Source of the DNA: Bacillota bacterium
Lineage (GTDB): Bacteria; Bacillota; Clostridia; Acetivibrionales; DTU013
Assembly (NCBI GenBank): GCA_023411715.1
Contig: JAEYOM010000008.1
Location: forward strand, 1-29,923
DNA: 29,923 nt
Direction: 5' to 3'
In this document: positions 24,201-29,923 of the stretch, piece after piece
How the letters are laid out: every line of letters starts with the position of its first letter
How positions within the stretch are numbered: the stretch's first letter is position 1
The notes under the pieces: model-generated
Told to the model about the DNA's origin: nothing
Seen by the model: the letters and a program-made list of their open reading frames with translations, nothing else
The model's database searches: none
Position numbers and translations under genes: made by a program

Positions 24201-25051
24201 ACTCCGTTTTCCCCGTCCAGCTTCACCGGCCTTTCAAGCATGAAGCCGTCTTTTTCGGCCATTCGGATTAATTTTGACGCTGTATTCCTGACAGGTTCAA
24301 ATACCATCGAATCTCCGCCGCCATACCCGCTCGAAAGGCTTCCGGCGCCGTCGGAGATGCTGTCAGTGCAAAGGCAAACCGTTACTCTCTCAGCCTTTTT
24401 GAGCAGTTTACCTATTACTTTATATTCCTGCGGTGTAAAACCCGAAAATTCATCTATCCATATTTCCGCACCATTAAACTGTTCGGACTCGTCAAGCTTT
24501 TTATACAGCTCGACAAGGTCGTCATCGGCATCCAGGTAATTTTGGTGCAGCTGCCTCTCAAATTCCGAGTAGACCAGGGCCAGATCGCTGAGCTTGTCCC
24601 GCAGCGGAAGACTGATGTCCTGCTTTTCTGCTGCTTTATACAGTTCCTCGGGTGGGATGTCGTAACGTTTGAATTCCGTGATCGCGTCGGACAGCGTTTC
24701 AGTAAAGCCCTTTCTGAGAGCTGCCCTCGAAAATACCTTCAAATCGCCTGCCAGCCTGTCAAGTATCCTGAACAGGAGCATGCTTTTACCCGATGCGTTC
24801 AAATGCCTGCGTGAAATGCCTCCGACTTCGCCGAAGACACGAAATGCCAGCCTCCTGAAGCTAAGGACTTCAGCGATGAATATGCCGGATGAGCCGGTCG
24901 TTTTAGCAAGGCTTTTTTCAGCCTGTAATGAAAATTGCTCCGGTACGATCAAAACCAACGGATGTTGAGCACCGCTCCTGTTTTTTATTTCATGAAGGCA
25001 GAAGGCCGATTTACCGCTTCCGGCCCGGCCATATACAATTCTGAGCCCCAT
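21203..25051 (-). CDS. addB: ATP-dependent helicase/nuclease subunit B (AddB), with repeat insertions
   Basis: The AddB subunit of AddAB, 1282 aa (about 1150-1170 is usual). It has the N-terminal Walker A GRAGSGKS (8-15), unlike the inactive helicase site in some homologues. The C-terminal RecB-type nuclease contains GRIDRID and IIDYKSG. The iron-sulphur cluster cysteines are present: one in YASCPFSYF and three in CTYCSYSSVC. Two additions are odd: a repeat-rich Ala/Arg/Gly insert (about residues 987-1080) within the nuclease domain, and an EAAS-repeat tail (from about 1237). A GGAGGCG ribosome binding site precedes the ATG. A possible promoter lies in the 80 AT-rich bases upstream. With addA it forms the usual addB-addA operon. 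Confidence 0.96.
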   Translation of the reverse strand: MGLRIVYGRAGSGKSAFCLHEIKNRSGAQHPLVLIVPEQFSLQAEKSLAKTTGSSGIFIAEVLSFRRLAFRVFGEVGGISRRHLNASGKSMLLFRILDRLAGDLKVFSRAALRKGFTETLSDAITEFKRYDIPPEELYKAAEKQDISLPLRDKLSDLALVYSEFERQLHQNYLDADDDLVELYKKLDESEQFNGAEIWIDEFSGFTPQEYKVIGKLLKKAERVTVCLCTDSISDGAGSLSSGYGGGDSMVFEPVRNTASKLIRMAEKDGFMLERPVKLDGENGVLPRFTASEELGHLERNFYNYPYRKYSKCAGDVLISASANPYSEVEDCARDIIRLCREHSFRYRDIAVTMRNPDSYSGIVKSIFTRYGIPFFLDGKRSIDGHPLIVFVRSALEIITTNWSYEAVFRYARTGLAGVCRDELDLLENYVLANGIRGNAWTRSEDWDRPTAPKNGNSEPDQRETEGLFRINAARRRLAGPIESFRAKTKGRTGAIDYCTALYGLLCETGADKRMDVLSKQIAAEGLLDRADEYRQVWNIVMEVFTQVVEVLGEEKLGVERFSEVLAAGFEGHKMGLIPPALDQVLVGSIERARSHDIEALYILGVNEGVLPGTKMDQGLLSDMDRGSLGQMGLELAGNTASRCLEERFMVYMALATPSAYLWLGYPTADREGKALRPSRVISEVKRILPGVLVKSTVTSAGQDGITMPAAKQPAFDELVVQLRRYYEGEPVNDGWRDIYQWFANNDEWKDKCLNILNGLDYTNQAKQLTGGRAAGLYGRPVLTSISRMEAYASCPFSYFIKYGLKAGERRMYGFEPVDAGTFMHHIIDEFSRTLVKKGVSWRQLDKKWCGEQIGVLVDEWLSANAGSILASGRKYQYLSERLRRTVTKAVTLISGHISSGGFEPSGYEVEFGDRGRYPAISIELPSGECIKMTGRIDRIDSMDSEDGTYLRIIDYKSGNKALKLGDIYYGLQLQLVTYLDAVIESEEEKGGAAGTARAAGAVREAGDPVREAGAPRTAGAVREAVTPVTADEWVRDGYACGQPGDRDADGQHGPGGNEDADRQPGDGEARGQHDAGGNGKLLPAGILYFRLDDPLIRCARESTDEEIERAIMKELRMKGLVLADVKLLREMDRQIDGDSLIIPVRINKDGTLGRSSAATKDQFSMLRRYVRKTLASIGSGILNGNVAISPYKKKTMTACTYCSYSSVCQFDASIRDNRYRMLADHKDDEWWQLMREPRAEAASEAASEAASETVSEAASEAVSDTASVGASEVATAKTGAVR
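21239..21335. repeat. 12-bp tandem repeat at the 3' end of addB (EAAS units)
   Basis: About eight copies of a 12-base unit, on the plus strand GGAAGCGGCCTC with variants, encode EAAS/ETVS/EAVS repeats in the extreme C-terminus of AddB, after the iron-sulphur cysteines. The last few copies on the 3' side of the plus strand are identical. Confidence 0.9.
21815..22092. repeat. Compound tandem repeat inside addB nuclease domain
   Basis: One part has a 63-base period: TCCACCC blocks at 21821 and 21884 head two similar units that encode Gly/Asp/Gln/His-rich sequence. The other part, to about 22092, encodes AGAVREAG/DPVREAG/APRTAG repeats of 7-8 residues. The whole is in frame. Confidence 0.85.
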
Positions 25052-25131
25052 AGGCGCCTCCGAAGGTTGAGGTTAAGCTTCATATAAAATAAGCTGCATA
25101 AAACAATTGTACCATATTCGATTTTATTTTT

Positions 25132-25581
25132 TCATTTAACTTTTTCGAGATAAACGAAAGTCAGGGTATCATGCACATACTCCTCCCTGACCTGGTTATA
25201 GCCGAGGCTTCCATAGAAATATAGATTCTTTTCACTGTTTTTGCCTGTAAACAGCGAGAATTTATGGCACTGTGGAAATATCTCCTCAACGGAAAGCATC
25301 AGCTTTCTGCCGATCCCCCTGTTCTGATATTCCGGATGTACGATGACCCGGCCTATAAAACACGTTCCATCCTTTTCATAAGCTCTTATGGACCCTATTA
25401 TCCTGTCGTCCATGACAGACTTCAAAACGGTCTGATTACGGAAATCCTCCCTTATGTCGTCGAGCGTCTGGGTCAAAGGAGGTATGTTGAAATCGTTGCA
25501 TATCAAGGCTTCGCTTTGGTATGCCAGCTTCTGGAGCGTGAGTATCTCTTCGAGATCCTCAAATGACGCCTTTTCAATCAT
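25132..25581 (-). CDS. GNAT-family N-acetyltransferase
   Basis: A 149-aa protein with the GNAT acetyltransferase fold. The acetyl-CoA-binding motif A is 'VHPEYQNRGIGRKLM' (about 90-104, Q/R-x-x-G-x-G), preceded by 'GRVIV', and the C-terminal strand region 'LYFYGSLGYNQVREEYVH' is typical. The target molecule is unknown. The frame opens with a GTG at 25596, but AGGTGAAG just before the ATG at 25581 supports the internal start. It lies upstream of addB on the same strand, 80 AT-rich bases apart, and downstream of the palindromic element at 25608-25805. Confidence 0.88.
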   Translation of the reverse strand: MIEKASFEDLEEILTLQKLAYQSEALICNDFNIPPLTQTLDDIREDFRNQTVLKSVMDDRIIGSIRAYEKDGTCFIGRVIVHPEYQNRGIGRKLMLSVEEIFPQCHKFSLFTGKNSEKNLYFYGSLGYNQVREEYVHDTLTFVYLEKVK

Positions 25582-25607
25582 TTTCTTCACCTGCACCTGC
25601 TAATATA

Positions 25608-25805
25608 TTTTACCGGTCGGTTTTATATGAAAACATGCTCCAAGCCAAAGAGCCTGTAGTTTAAATCCCCTGTGCAAAATCAAACGTGACTCGCTTTTGG
25701 GCCGTGCCCGCTCGGACAGGACGTGATTTTGCCTGGCACTTGCTTTAATCAACACGCTCTATTGGCTCCACGCATATGTTTTCTTTATAAAACCAACCGG
25801 TAAAA
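25608..25805. repeat. 198-bp imperfect palindrome, MITE-like element
   Basis: The ends are perfect inverted copies: TTTTACCGG (25608-25616) and CCGGTAAAA (25797-25805). The pairing continues inwards with few gaps, for example GGTTTTATA, AAAACAT, AGCCAA, AGAGC and near the centre CAAAATCA with TGATTTTG. The whole region could fold into one long hairpin. It holds no open frame or transposase, and lies between two minus-strand genes. The structure fits a miniature inverted-repeat element or a structured RNA. No clear target-site duplication was found. Confidence 0.75.
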
Positions 25806-25831
25806 TCAATGCTCCAAATACATATGGGGCT

Positions 25832-26209
25832 CTATTTCCCGTTCAGTATCAGCTGAACGATGCCCTCTTCCGTCTCCGGGATATCATAATCACCCGTAAG
25901 CTCGCCCGGGTTGTGGTAGACTATGCCGGCTTTTTCATTCTTTGCGAGACAATCGAGCAGGTATTCCTCTCCGTACTTTTTAATGAAACCCGCAAAAGCC
26001 CGTATCCTTTTATTGTCAAGCATGCCGCCGCTGCAGGGGAACTCGCCGCATTCCCAGCAGCCTTTGATACCTTTGGTCTTGAAGCACCGGAAATTCTTGC
26101 ACCAATCCTTATCCTTGCAGCCTTCGTTACGGCAGCCTGCGCAGCTTTTGTTTTCGGCGCACAAAGCGCATGCAAGCCCACAAAATGCTATCCCTTTTTC
26201 TCTTTCCAT
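25832..26209 (-). CDS. DUF3795 cysteine-rich protein, possible SOS gene
   Basis: A 125-aa protein of the DUF3795 type. The N-terminal 60 residues carry many cysteines in the family order: CGLACALC, CAGC, then C31, C37 and C42, and KGIKGCWECGEFPC. These probably bind zinc or an iron-sulphur cluster. The C-terminal half is a helical region (IRAFAGFIKKYGEEYLLDCLAKN). No function is established for the family. It is read from a promoter with consensus TTGACA and TATCAT boxes whose spacer is a LexA-like palindrome, so DNA-damage control is likely. The ATG has a GGGGG-type ribosome binding site. Confidence 0.88.
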   Translation of the reverse strand: MEREKGIAFCGLACALCAENKSCAGCRNEGCKDKDWCKNFRCFKTKGIKGCWECGEFPCSGGMLDNKRIRAFAGFIKKYGEEYLLDCLAKNEKAGIVYHNPGELTGDYDIPETEEGIVQLILNGK

Positions 26210-26254
26210 TTTCGTTTCCCCCTGAATCGAACACTTGATACATTTTATGGATAT

Positions 26255-26283
26255 ATGATACCAAACATATGTTCGGTTGTCAA
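26255..26283 (-). promoter_or_regulatory. Sigma-A promoter of the DUF3795 gene
   Basis: On the minus strand TTGACA (26278-26283) and TATCAT (26255-26260) are separated by exactly 17 bases, about 46 bases before the ATG. The spacer contains the LexA-like box. Confidence 0.75.
26261..26276. promoter_or_regulatory. LexA (SOS) box-like operator in the promoter spacer
   Basis: CCGAACATATGTTTGG (minus strand) is palindromic except for one position per half. It contains GAAC-N4-GTTT, the Gram-positive/clostridial LexA motif (CGAAC, RNRY, GTTY). It fills the -35/-10 spacer, where LexA would block polymerase. Confidence 0.72.
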
Positions 26284-26287
26284 GAAT

Positions 26288-26315
26288 TTCGGAATCCTGC
26301 TCAAGCAGGTCCGAA
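26288..26315 (-). terminator. Hairpin after the GNAT gene
   Basis: The minus strand forms TTCGGA and CCTGC arms pairing with GCAGG and TCCGAA, with a 2-base bulge and a TTGA loop. It separates the upstream GNAT gene from the DUF3795 promoter. The following sequence has only a short T-rich tract, so termination efficiency is uncertain. Confidence 0.5.
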
Positions 26316-26355
26316 GCTCGCCGATATCAAGCGTTTTATGGTATTGCATGTGGTT

Positions 26356-26805
26356 TCATACGAGTTTTTTTCTCATGCAGATACTGTTGCTGTTCCCGGC
26401 ATATGCTCCATAATTGGGAATCACTTCATAGCCGCATTTCTTATACAGACCGATCGCCTCCTGCTGCCTTATACCGGTTTCGAGCAGGGCATATTCGAAG
26501 CCTTCCTTTATGGCCGACTCCTCGAGCCTGGCAACTATTGTTTTAGATAAGCCCCGTCCCCTGTATTCTTTAGCGACAAATATACGCTTCAATTCCGAGG
26601 CTTCGGTATCATATCGTTTGAATGCCCCGCAGGCAGCAGGGCACCCGTTGATATAAAGCAATACGACGTTTTTTATATGATCGACCCTGTTATGGACTTC
26701 ATATTGCTTCTGAAGCTCTCCATATCTCCGGTTCAGATCTTCATCCAGCATTTTTATCAGCTTGACGAAGTCCGTATTTTCACTGTCGGTGTAAACGATT
26801 TCCAA
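26356..26805 (-). CDS. GNAT-family N-acetyltransferase
   Basis: A 149-aa GNAT acetyltransferase. Motif A is 'RIFVAKEYRGRGLSKTIVARLEE' (R-G-x-G pyrophosphate loop), followed by 'ALLETGIRQQEAIGLYKKCGYEVIPNYGAY', which resembles the small GNATs that acetylate amino-group-bearing metabolites or drugs. It starts at a TTG at 26805, two bases after the AraC-type gene's TAA. The ribosome binding site AGAGGA lies within the last codons of that gene at a 7-base spacing, so the two are translationally linked. Confidence 0.87.
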   Translation of the reverse strand: MEIVYTDSENTDFVKLIKMLDEDLNRRYGELQKQYEVHNRVDHIKNVVLLYINGCPAACGAFKRYDTEASELKRIFVAKEYRGRGLSKTIVARLEESAIKEGFEYALLETGIRQQEAIGLYKKCGYEVIPNYGAYAGNSNSICMRKKLV

Positions 26806-26807
26806 TG

Positions 26808-27713
26808 TTATGTCCTCTTTCTTATTGGAATGTATAGATTCACTATTCCTTTTCCCTCAGGATCCTTCGCGGGGTCGTTCAGGCAAAATTCGAGGCAGTC
26901 CCTGTCGTCGGCATCATACTCGCTGTTCGGCAGCCATTGGCCGAATATGGAGCTGTATGCGATAGCTAGTTTATCGATAGTGTCGTGGAACCTGTAAAGC
27001 GCATATAGCCCGCCCTGAAGCGTTCTGTATTTTACGTCGGGGTCCTCCTTTTTGTTGAAACCTTCCGGAACAGTTACACATACATCATACCTGCACTCAT
27101 CTTCAGGCACTTCCGCCGGGTTGTCGAGAGAAATACCTATATAGCTGCTTTTAGTCTGGTCGATCCAGTTCTGGTATGACCATTTCAAAAGCTTATCCCA
27201 GGCCTTCCTCGTGTCCAGATAGCTCCCGGTCTTCCGGACATAAGCCACTTCCATATCGGGCAGTTCTTCCAATGTGATATTCATATCCCATATCCTCCTT
27301 AAAAAATGATTTTTACTAACATCATAATAATAAGAAGGAGAAGATCTTTCTTCTTCATTATTGCGGGATGCTGATGGATTATTGCTCAATTCCTTTCTCA
27401 ATTCGCTAGGCGTTTTCCTGTAATATTTCTTAAAAGCGGCATTAAAGCTGGATAATGTGTCAAAACCGCACAAGCTGGCTATTTCAAGGATGGTTTTATC
27501 GGTTGTCTTCAGGTATTCGGCGGATCTGTCCATACGCCTGTTTGTGACGAATTCAATGGGCGTGGCGCCCTCAATGGCTGCAAAAATGCGAGAAAAATGA
27601 TACTTGGAGAAGTTTGATATCTCTGCAAGCTTTTCAAGATCAAGTTTATCTGTAAGATTTTCTTCTATATACGATTTCACCTTGTCTATTTTCTGCTGGT
27701 ATGTGTTGATCAT
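26808..27713 (-). CDS. AraC-family regulator with GyrI-like effector domain
   Basis: A 301-aa transcription regulator. Residues about 5-110 form the two AraC helix-turn-helix motifs ('LEKLAEISNFSKYHFSRIFAA', 'ILEIASLCGFDTLSSFNAAFKKYYRKTPSE'). A short Ser/Asn/Glu linker leads to a C-terminal GyrI-like/SOUL-type ligand-binding domain (about 140-300) with 'LEELPDMEVAYVRKTGSY' and 'GGLYALYRFHDT'. Rob/BmrR-like proteins of this type sense hydrophobic drugs or small ligands. The ATG at 27713 is preferred over 27752 because it leaves the standard 'INTYQQKIDKVKSYIEENL' N-terminus. It is coupled to the GNAT gene downstream, so the pair may form a ligand-inducible detoxification unit (inferred). Confidence 0.92.
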   Translation of the reverse strand: MINTYQQKIDKVKSYIEENLTDKLDLEKLAEISNFSKYHFSRIFAAIEGATPIEFVTNRRMDRSAEYLKTTDKTILEIASLCGFDTLSSFNAAFKKYYRKTPSELRKELSNNPSASRNNEEERSSPSYYYDVSKNHFLRRIWDMNITLEELPDMEVAYVRKTGSYLDTRKAWDKLLKWSYQNWIDQTKSSYIGISLDNPAEVPEDECRYDVCVTVPEGFNKKEDPDVKYRTLQGGLYALYRFHDTIDKLAIAYSSIFGQWLPNSEYDADDRDCLEFCLNDPAKDPEGKGIVNLYIPIRKRT

Positions 27714-27815
27714 AAAGCTCCATCCGCCTTCCGGCCGCGGCATCCCGGACACGTTGATCCGGGCGCTTCACACCTCCCGCACCGTCCCTAACACGTCGTA
27801 CCATTCCCAGCCAGT

Positions 27816-28301
27816 TTATCCGAAGTAATCCACCCATTCGACAGCCTTGTAGTTCCTGTCCCTCAGGATACTGTCGCAATGGCCGACGTGATACTGAATG
27901 TGCCTTATCTGCGCGAATATTATGTCGATATTGTTGATACTGTTGCAAATAACGTTTGGCTCACCCAGCCATTCGTCGTTTTTGCCTTCGAAAAAGCTGC
28001 TGCAGATCGTTTTGACCCTGTCTTTGTATTCGATGAGCTCGTCTCTTGTTATAGTGCCTTCGGGGTCATTTTCAAGCTCCGGATACAGTCTCCTGTCTGC
28101 AAACGGCTCGACGAATTCGTCCCCGGCCTGTCTCATCCAGAAATTGATCCCTGCCAGGGCATGCAGTATCTGCTGCCAGAAAACAAACCCTGCAAGTTTT
28201 TTATCCCAGAGTTCGCCCGGGCATTGTGCAATCATCTTTTCAAGCATTTCAAAGCTTAGATCAAAATGAATTTTTGCAGACTCAACGATTTTTGTACTCA
28301 T
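27816..28301 (-). CDS. DinB-family (YfiT-like fold) protein
   Basis: A 161-aa four-helix DinB-fold protein. The likely metal-binding histidines are in 'ILHALAGINFW' and 'HIQYHVGHCDSIL', matching the H-x3-H pattern in the last helices of the family. Members are thiol-dependent S-transferase-like or stress-induced enzymes; the substrate is unknown. The frame opens at 28406, but AAGGAG 8-9 bases upstream selects the ATG at 28301. It lies 44 bases after the histidine phosphatase gene and probably shares its transcript. Confidence 0.88.
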   Translation of the reverse strand: MSTKIVESAKIHFDLSFEMLEKMIAQCPGELWDKKLAGFVFWQQILHALAGINFWMRQAGDEFVEPFADRRLYPELENDPEGTITRDELIEYKDRVKTICSSFFEGKNDEWLGEPNVICNSINNIDIIFAQIRHIQYHVGHCDSILRDRNYKAVEWVDYFG

Positions 28302-28345
28302 GTAAACTTCTCCTTCAAATATACCCGGCTGAGACTTATATTGGA

Positions 28346-28972
28346 TTATCTCAACGCCGGCTGCTCCTCGTAATGTGAAACATCCCCCCATATCACCGGG
28401 TTCCATTTGCCGTCCTCGTACTCGAGCAGGTTCAAACTGGCCTGCTTTATGTACGCGCCGGTCCAGATATCCTTTATCTCCTTTTTTTCAACATAGGTCG
28501 CTATAGCCTTTAGTGTGACCGCATGGGTTACCACCAACAGATTCCCGCCGTTATGCCTTCTTGCCAGGGTCTCCATAGTCCTTCCGGCGCGGTCGACCAA
28601 AGCTTCAAAGCTTTCGCCTGCAACCGGTTTATATCTCTGTGGGTATTCCGAGAAACTATTATATTCTTCAGGGTAAAGCTCCTCTACTTCGGAAAACGCA
28701 AGTCCCTCCCATATGCCCAGGTATATTTCCATAAGGCCGTCCATCGGTACTACCGGGATGTCCCTGTCCCCGACTATTATGCGCGCCGTCTGCAGCGCCC
28801 TCCTGCTCGAGCTTGAATATGCCGCTTCAAATTCAACGTCTTTCAAAGCACCGGCAAGTGCTTCAGCCTGCGTTATGCCGAGCTCCGTCAGGGGTGAATC
28901 TTTGTGCCCCTGCATCCTCTTCTGCGTATTCCAAAGTGTTTCGCCATGCCTTGTTATGTAAAATCGAATCAT
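28346..28972 (-). CDS. Histidine phosphatase family protein (phosphoglycerate mutase-like)
   Basis: A 208-aa phosphatase of the histidine phosphatase (branch 1) superfamily. The N-terminal phospho-acceptor motif TRHGETLWN has the catalytic His near residue 9. 'SSSRRALQTARII' holds the conserved Arg, 'EIYLGIWEGL' the catalytic acid, and 'LLVVTHAVTLKAI' the second His. Members include CobC-like, cofactor-dependent mutase-like and broad phosphatases. No cobalamin genes are near, so no specific name is given. A GAGG-type ribosome binding site precedes the ATG. It probably leads a transcript with the DinB gene. Confidence 0.92.
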   Translation of the reverse strand: MIRFYITRHGETLWNTQKRMQGHKDSPLTELGITQAEALAGALKDVEFEAAYSSSSRRALQTARIIVGDRDIPVVPMDGLMEIYLGIWEGLAFSEVEELYPEEYNSFSEYPQRYKPVAGESFEALVDRAGRTMETLARRHNGGNLLVVTHAVTLKAIATYVEKKEIKDIWTGAYIKQASLNLLEYEDGKWNPVIWGDVSHYEEQPALR

Positions 28973-29106
28973 CCTGACCTCACAATTCTTTTCTGCTGAC
29001 TACGAATTTCTGTAGACTTTGCTCACATTTTACACTGCCGGCAAAATTCCTAAAATTCTCGTCAGAATCCCCGAACCAAACGATCTCCGGCCCCAGGAGT
29101 ATCGGT

Positions 29107-29562
29107 TTATTCCGTTACCTCTTTGAGCCTGCCTTCGAAATGTCCGATATGCCACTGAAAATGCCTGTAATAGTCCTTGACGATTGAACTCAGCGGCAGA
29201 GCCTCTTCACCTTTGATCCAGACATTTTCCAACGCGCTGTCGTCCATATTCTCTATGACCTTCAACAATATACGATTATAGGAATACCAAAGTGTTATTA
29301 GGCTGCCCCAGTCCATGTCCCTGTAATTCTGCACCCGTATCCAGCTCTCTGCTTCATATGGCGGAAACCCCAGCAGGTCGTCAAACTGCAGCCTTACGAA
29401 TCTTTGGTGGTTGTTCGACGCTGAATCGATCAGATGGCCTATGATCTCCTTTAATGACCAGCTATCTTCCGCGGGTCTTATGGCTGTGATCCGCTCGGGA
29501 ACCTCCTCAAGCTTTTTGTGGAATTCTTCGACCATCTCCGAGTAATTTTTTGTGTCTATCAT
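29107..29562 (-). CDS. DinB superfamily protein (DinB_2-like)
   Basis: A 151-aa four-helix protein of the DinB_2 type. It has 'PAEDSWSLKEIIGHLIDSASNNHQRFVRL' near the start, typical of the first metal-ligand helix, and 'YYRHFQWHIGHFEGRL' near the C-terminus with the remaining histidines. Family members bind a divalent metal and some act as bacillithiol- or mycothiol-dependent transferases or hydrolases. Little sequence is shared with the DinB-family protein at 27816. An AGGAGGGG ribosome binding site lies before the ATG. An 18-bp tandem array lies upstream. Confidence 0.88.
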   Translation of the reverse strand: MIDTKNYSEMVEEFHKKLEEVPERITAIRPAEDSWSLKEIIGHLIDSASNNHQRFVRLQFDDLLGFPPYEAESWIRVQNYRDMDWGSLITLWYSYNRILLKVIENMDDSALENVWIKGEEALPLSSIVKDYYRHFQWHIGHFEGRLKEVTE

Positions 29563-29612
29563 GTTGTACCCCTCCTATAATAACCATGGTTGAGACCATT
29601 GCTCAAGCCCTT

Positions 29613-29702
29613 GGTGAATTGCGTTTTTCCCGGTGAATTGCACTATTTGTTGAATTGCACTATTTCGTTGAATTACGCTATTTCGTTGAATTACGCTATT
29701 TC
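29613..29702. repeat. Intergenic 18-bp tandem repeat, five units
   Basis: About five head-to-tail copies of an 18-base unit, such as GTTGAATTACGCTATTTC, lie between the ANT(6)-like gene and the DinB-type gene. The units at 29667 and 29685 are identical, and the outer units are degenerate, 17 and 19 bases long. Confidence 0.9.
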
Positions 29703-29726
29703 GGTGCGCTATCTCAGTGACTTGCG

Positions 29727-29923
29727 TTATTGCTTGGGAAACTCCTTGATGCTCTTGAGGTAAGCCGTCATACCGCGGTCTTCCAGCCTTGGATAAACAA
29801 ACCCCGACTGGTCCGCCACATCCTTCGCCGTTTCCCTGAATAGTCCGCACATGGAGAAAACAGCTTTCCACAGCTTACTGTATTTAGCATCGGAATAAGT
29901 TTCAGCATACATTTTATATTGGC
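29727..29923 (-). CDS. Aminoglycoside 6-adenylyltransferase-like protein, C-terminal end
   Basis: The last 65 codons of a gene entering from the right edge; the frame is open to the last base. The segment includes MYAETYSDAKYSKLWKAVF, MCGLFRETAKDVADQSGF, YPRLEDRG and LKSIKEFPKQ. This matches the C-terminal helical part of ANT(6)/AadE-type streptomycin adenylyltransferases (S-D-x3-x-x-x-W-K-A-x-F, C-x-L-F-R, F-x-Y, L-P/F-P-K). The nucleotidyltransferase domain is outside the window, so resistance activity cannot be judged; many such chromosomal homologues do not confer resistance. Confidence 0.75.
   Translation of the reverse strand, partial: QYKMYAETYSDAKYSKLWKAVFSMCGLFRETAKDVADQSGFVYPRLEDRGMTAYLKSIKEFPKQ

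Noticed and set aside
25608..25805. Insertion sequence
   Set aside because: The element has inverted ends but no transposase frame and no clear target duplication, so only a MITE-like label is justified.
27739..27762. CCCGGA/TCCGGG hairpin in the AraC-type gene leader as a terminator or attenuator
   Set aside because: The 6-bp stem has an 8-base loop and no T run or nearby leader peptide.
29563..29612. Promoter TTGAGC/TATTAT before the DinB_2-type gene
   Set aside because: The spacing is 18 and the start point would fall within the ribosome binding site, leaving it incomplete.
29575..29871. Minus-strand 98-codon frame with NSVIQR repeats
   Set aside because: It runs through the 18-base intergenic array and overlaps the ANT(6)-like end in another frame, so it is a by-product of the array.

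Overview
The window looks like chromosomal DNA of a Gram-positive anaerobe of the Clostridia. This rests on the gene families and control elements: AddAB rather than RecBCD, a clostridial-type LexA box, a ydaO-type c-di-AMP riboswitch in front of an NlpC/P60 wall hydrolase, GHKL/LytTR signalling, DUF1836 and DUF3795 proteins, and strong AGGAGG-type ribosome binding sites. The genus cannot be fixed from the sequence alone. Most of the window has medium G+C. The block at 327-5416 looks richer in G+C by eye and may have been acquired.

Layout. (1) 1-142 holds the start of a Phd/YefM-type antitoxin running off the left edge, with a near-consensus promoter overlapping an inverted repeat. (2) 327-5416 is a self-contained signalling and transport module. 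A GHKL kinase and LytTR regulator lie on the minus strand. A BceAB-like ABC ATPase and 10-TM permease are divergent on the plus strand, with a LytTR-type direct repeat between. (3) 5598-5990 is an orphan small basic protein with its own promoter and terminator. (4) 6137-11397 is sbcD-sbcC. (5) 11586-12317 is a secreted NlpC/P60 hydrolase under a c-di-AMP riboswitch. (6) A DUF1836 protein (minus) and an SGNH hydrolase (plus) diverge from well-formed promoters. (7) araD appears to start at an ATT codon and is followed by a doubtful small membrane protein. (8) 15178-16392 is a polysaccharide deacetylase lipoprotein. (9) 16565-25051 is addB-addA. (10) 25132-29562 is a run of small minus-strand stress-type genes: two GNAT acetyltransferases, a DUF3795 Cys-rich protein with a LexA-like box in its promoter, an AraC/GyrI-like regulator, two DinB-fold proteins and a histidine phosphatase. 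(11) The right edge cuts the C-terminal end of an ANT(6)-like aminoglycoside adenylyltransferase.

The biological theme is DNA-end processing (SbcCD, AddAB), wall remodelling and stress response. The most unusual property is the number of short tandem-repeat arrays. They occur in frame in SbcD, at three places in AddA and two in AddB, and also between genes (17-bp and 18-bp units). Other notable items are a 198-bp imperfect palindrome resembling a MITE, the LexA-like box, and the ATT start of araD. No tRNA, rRNA, CRISPR array, transposase or prophage gene was seen, and no stretch over 300 bases lacks a gene.
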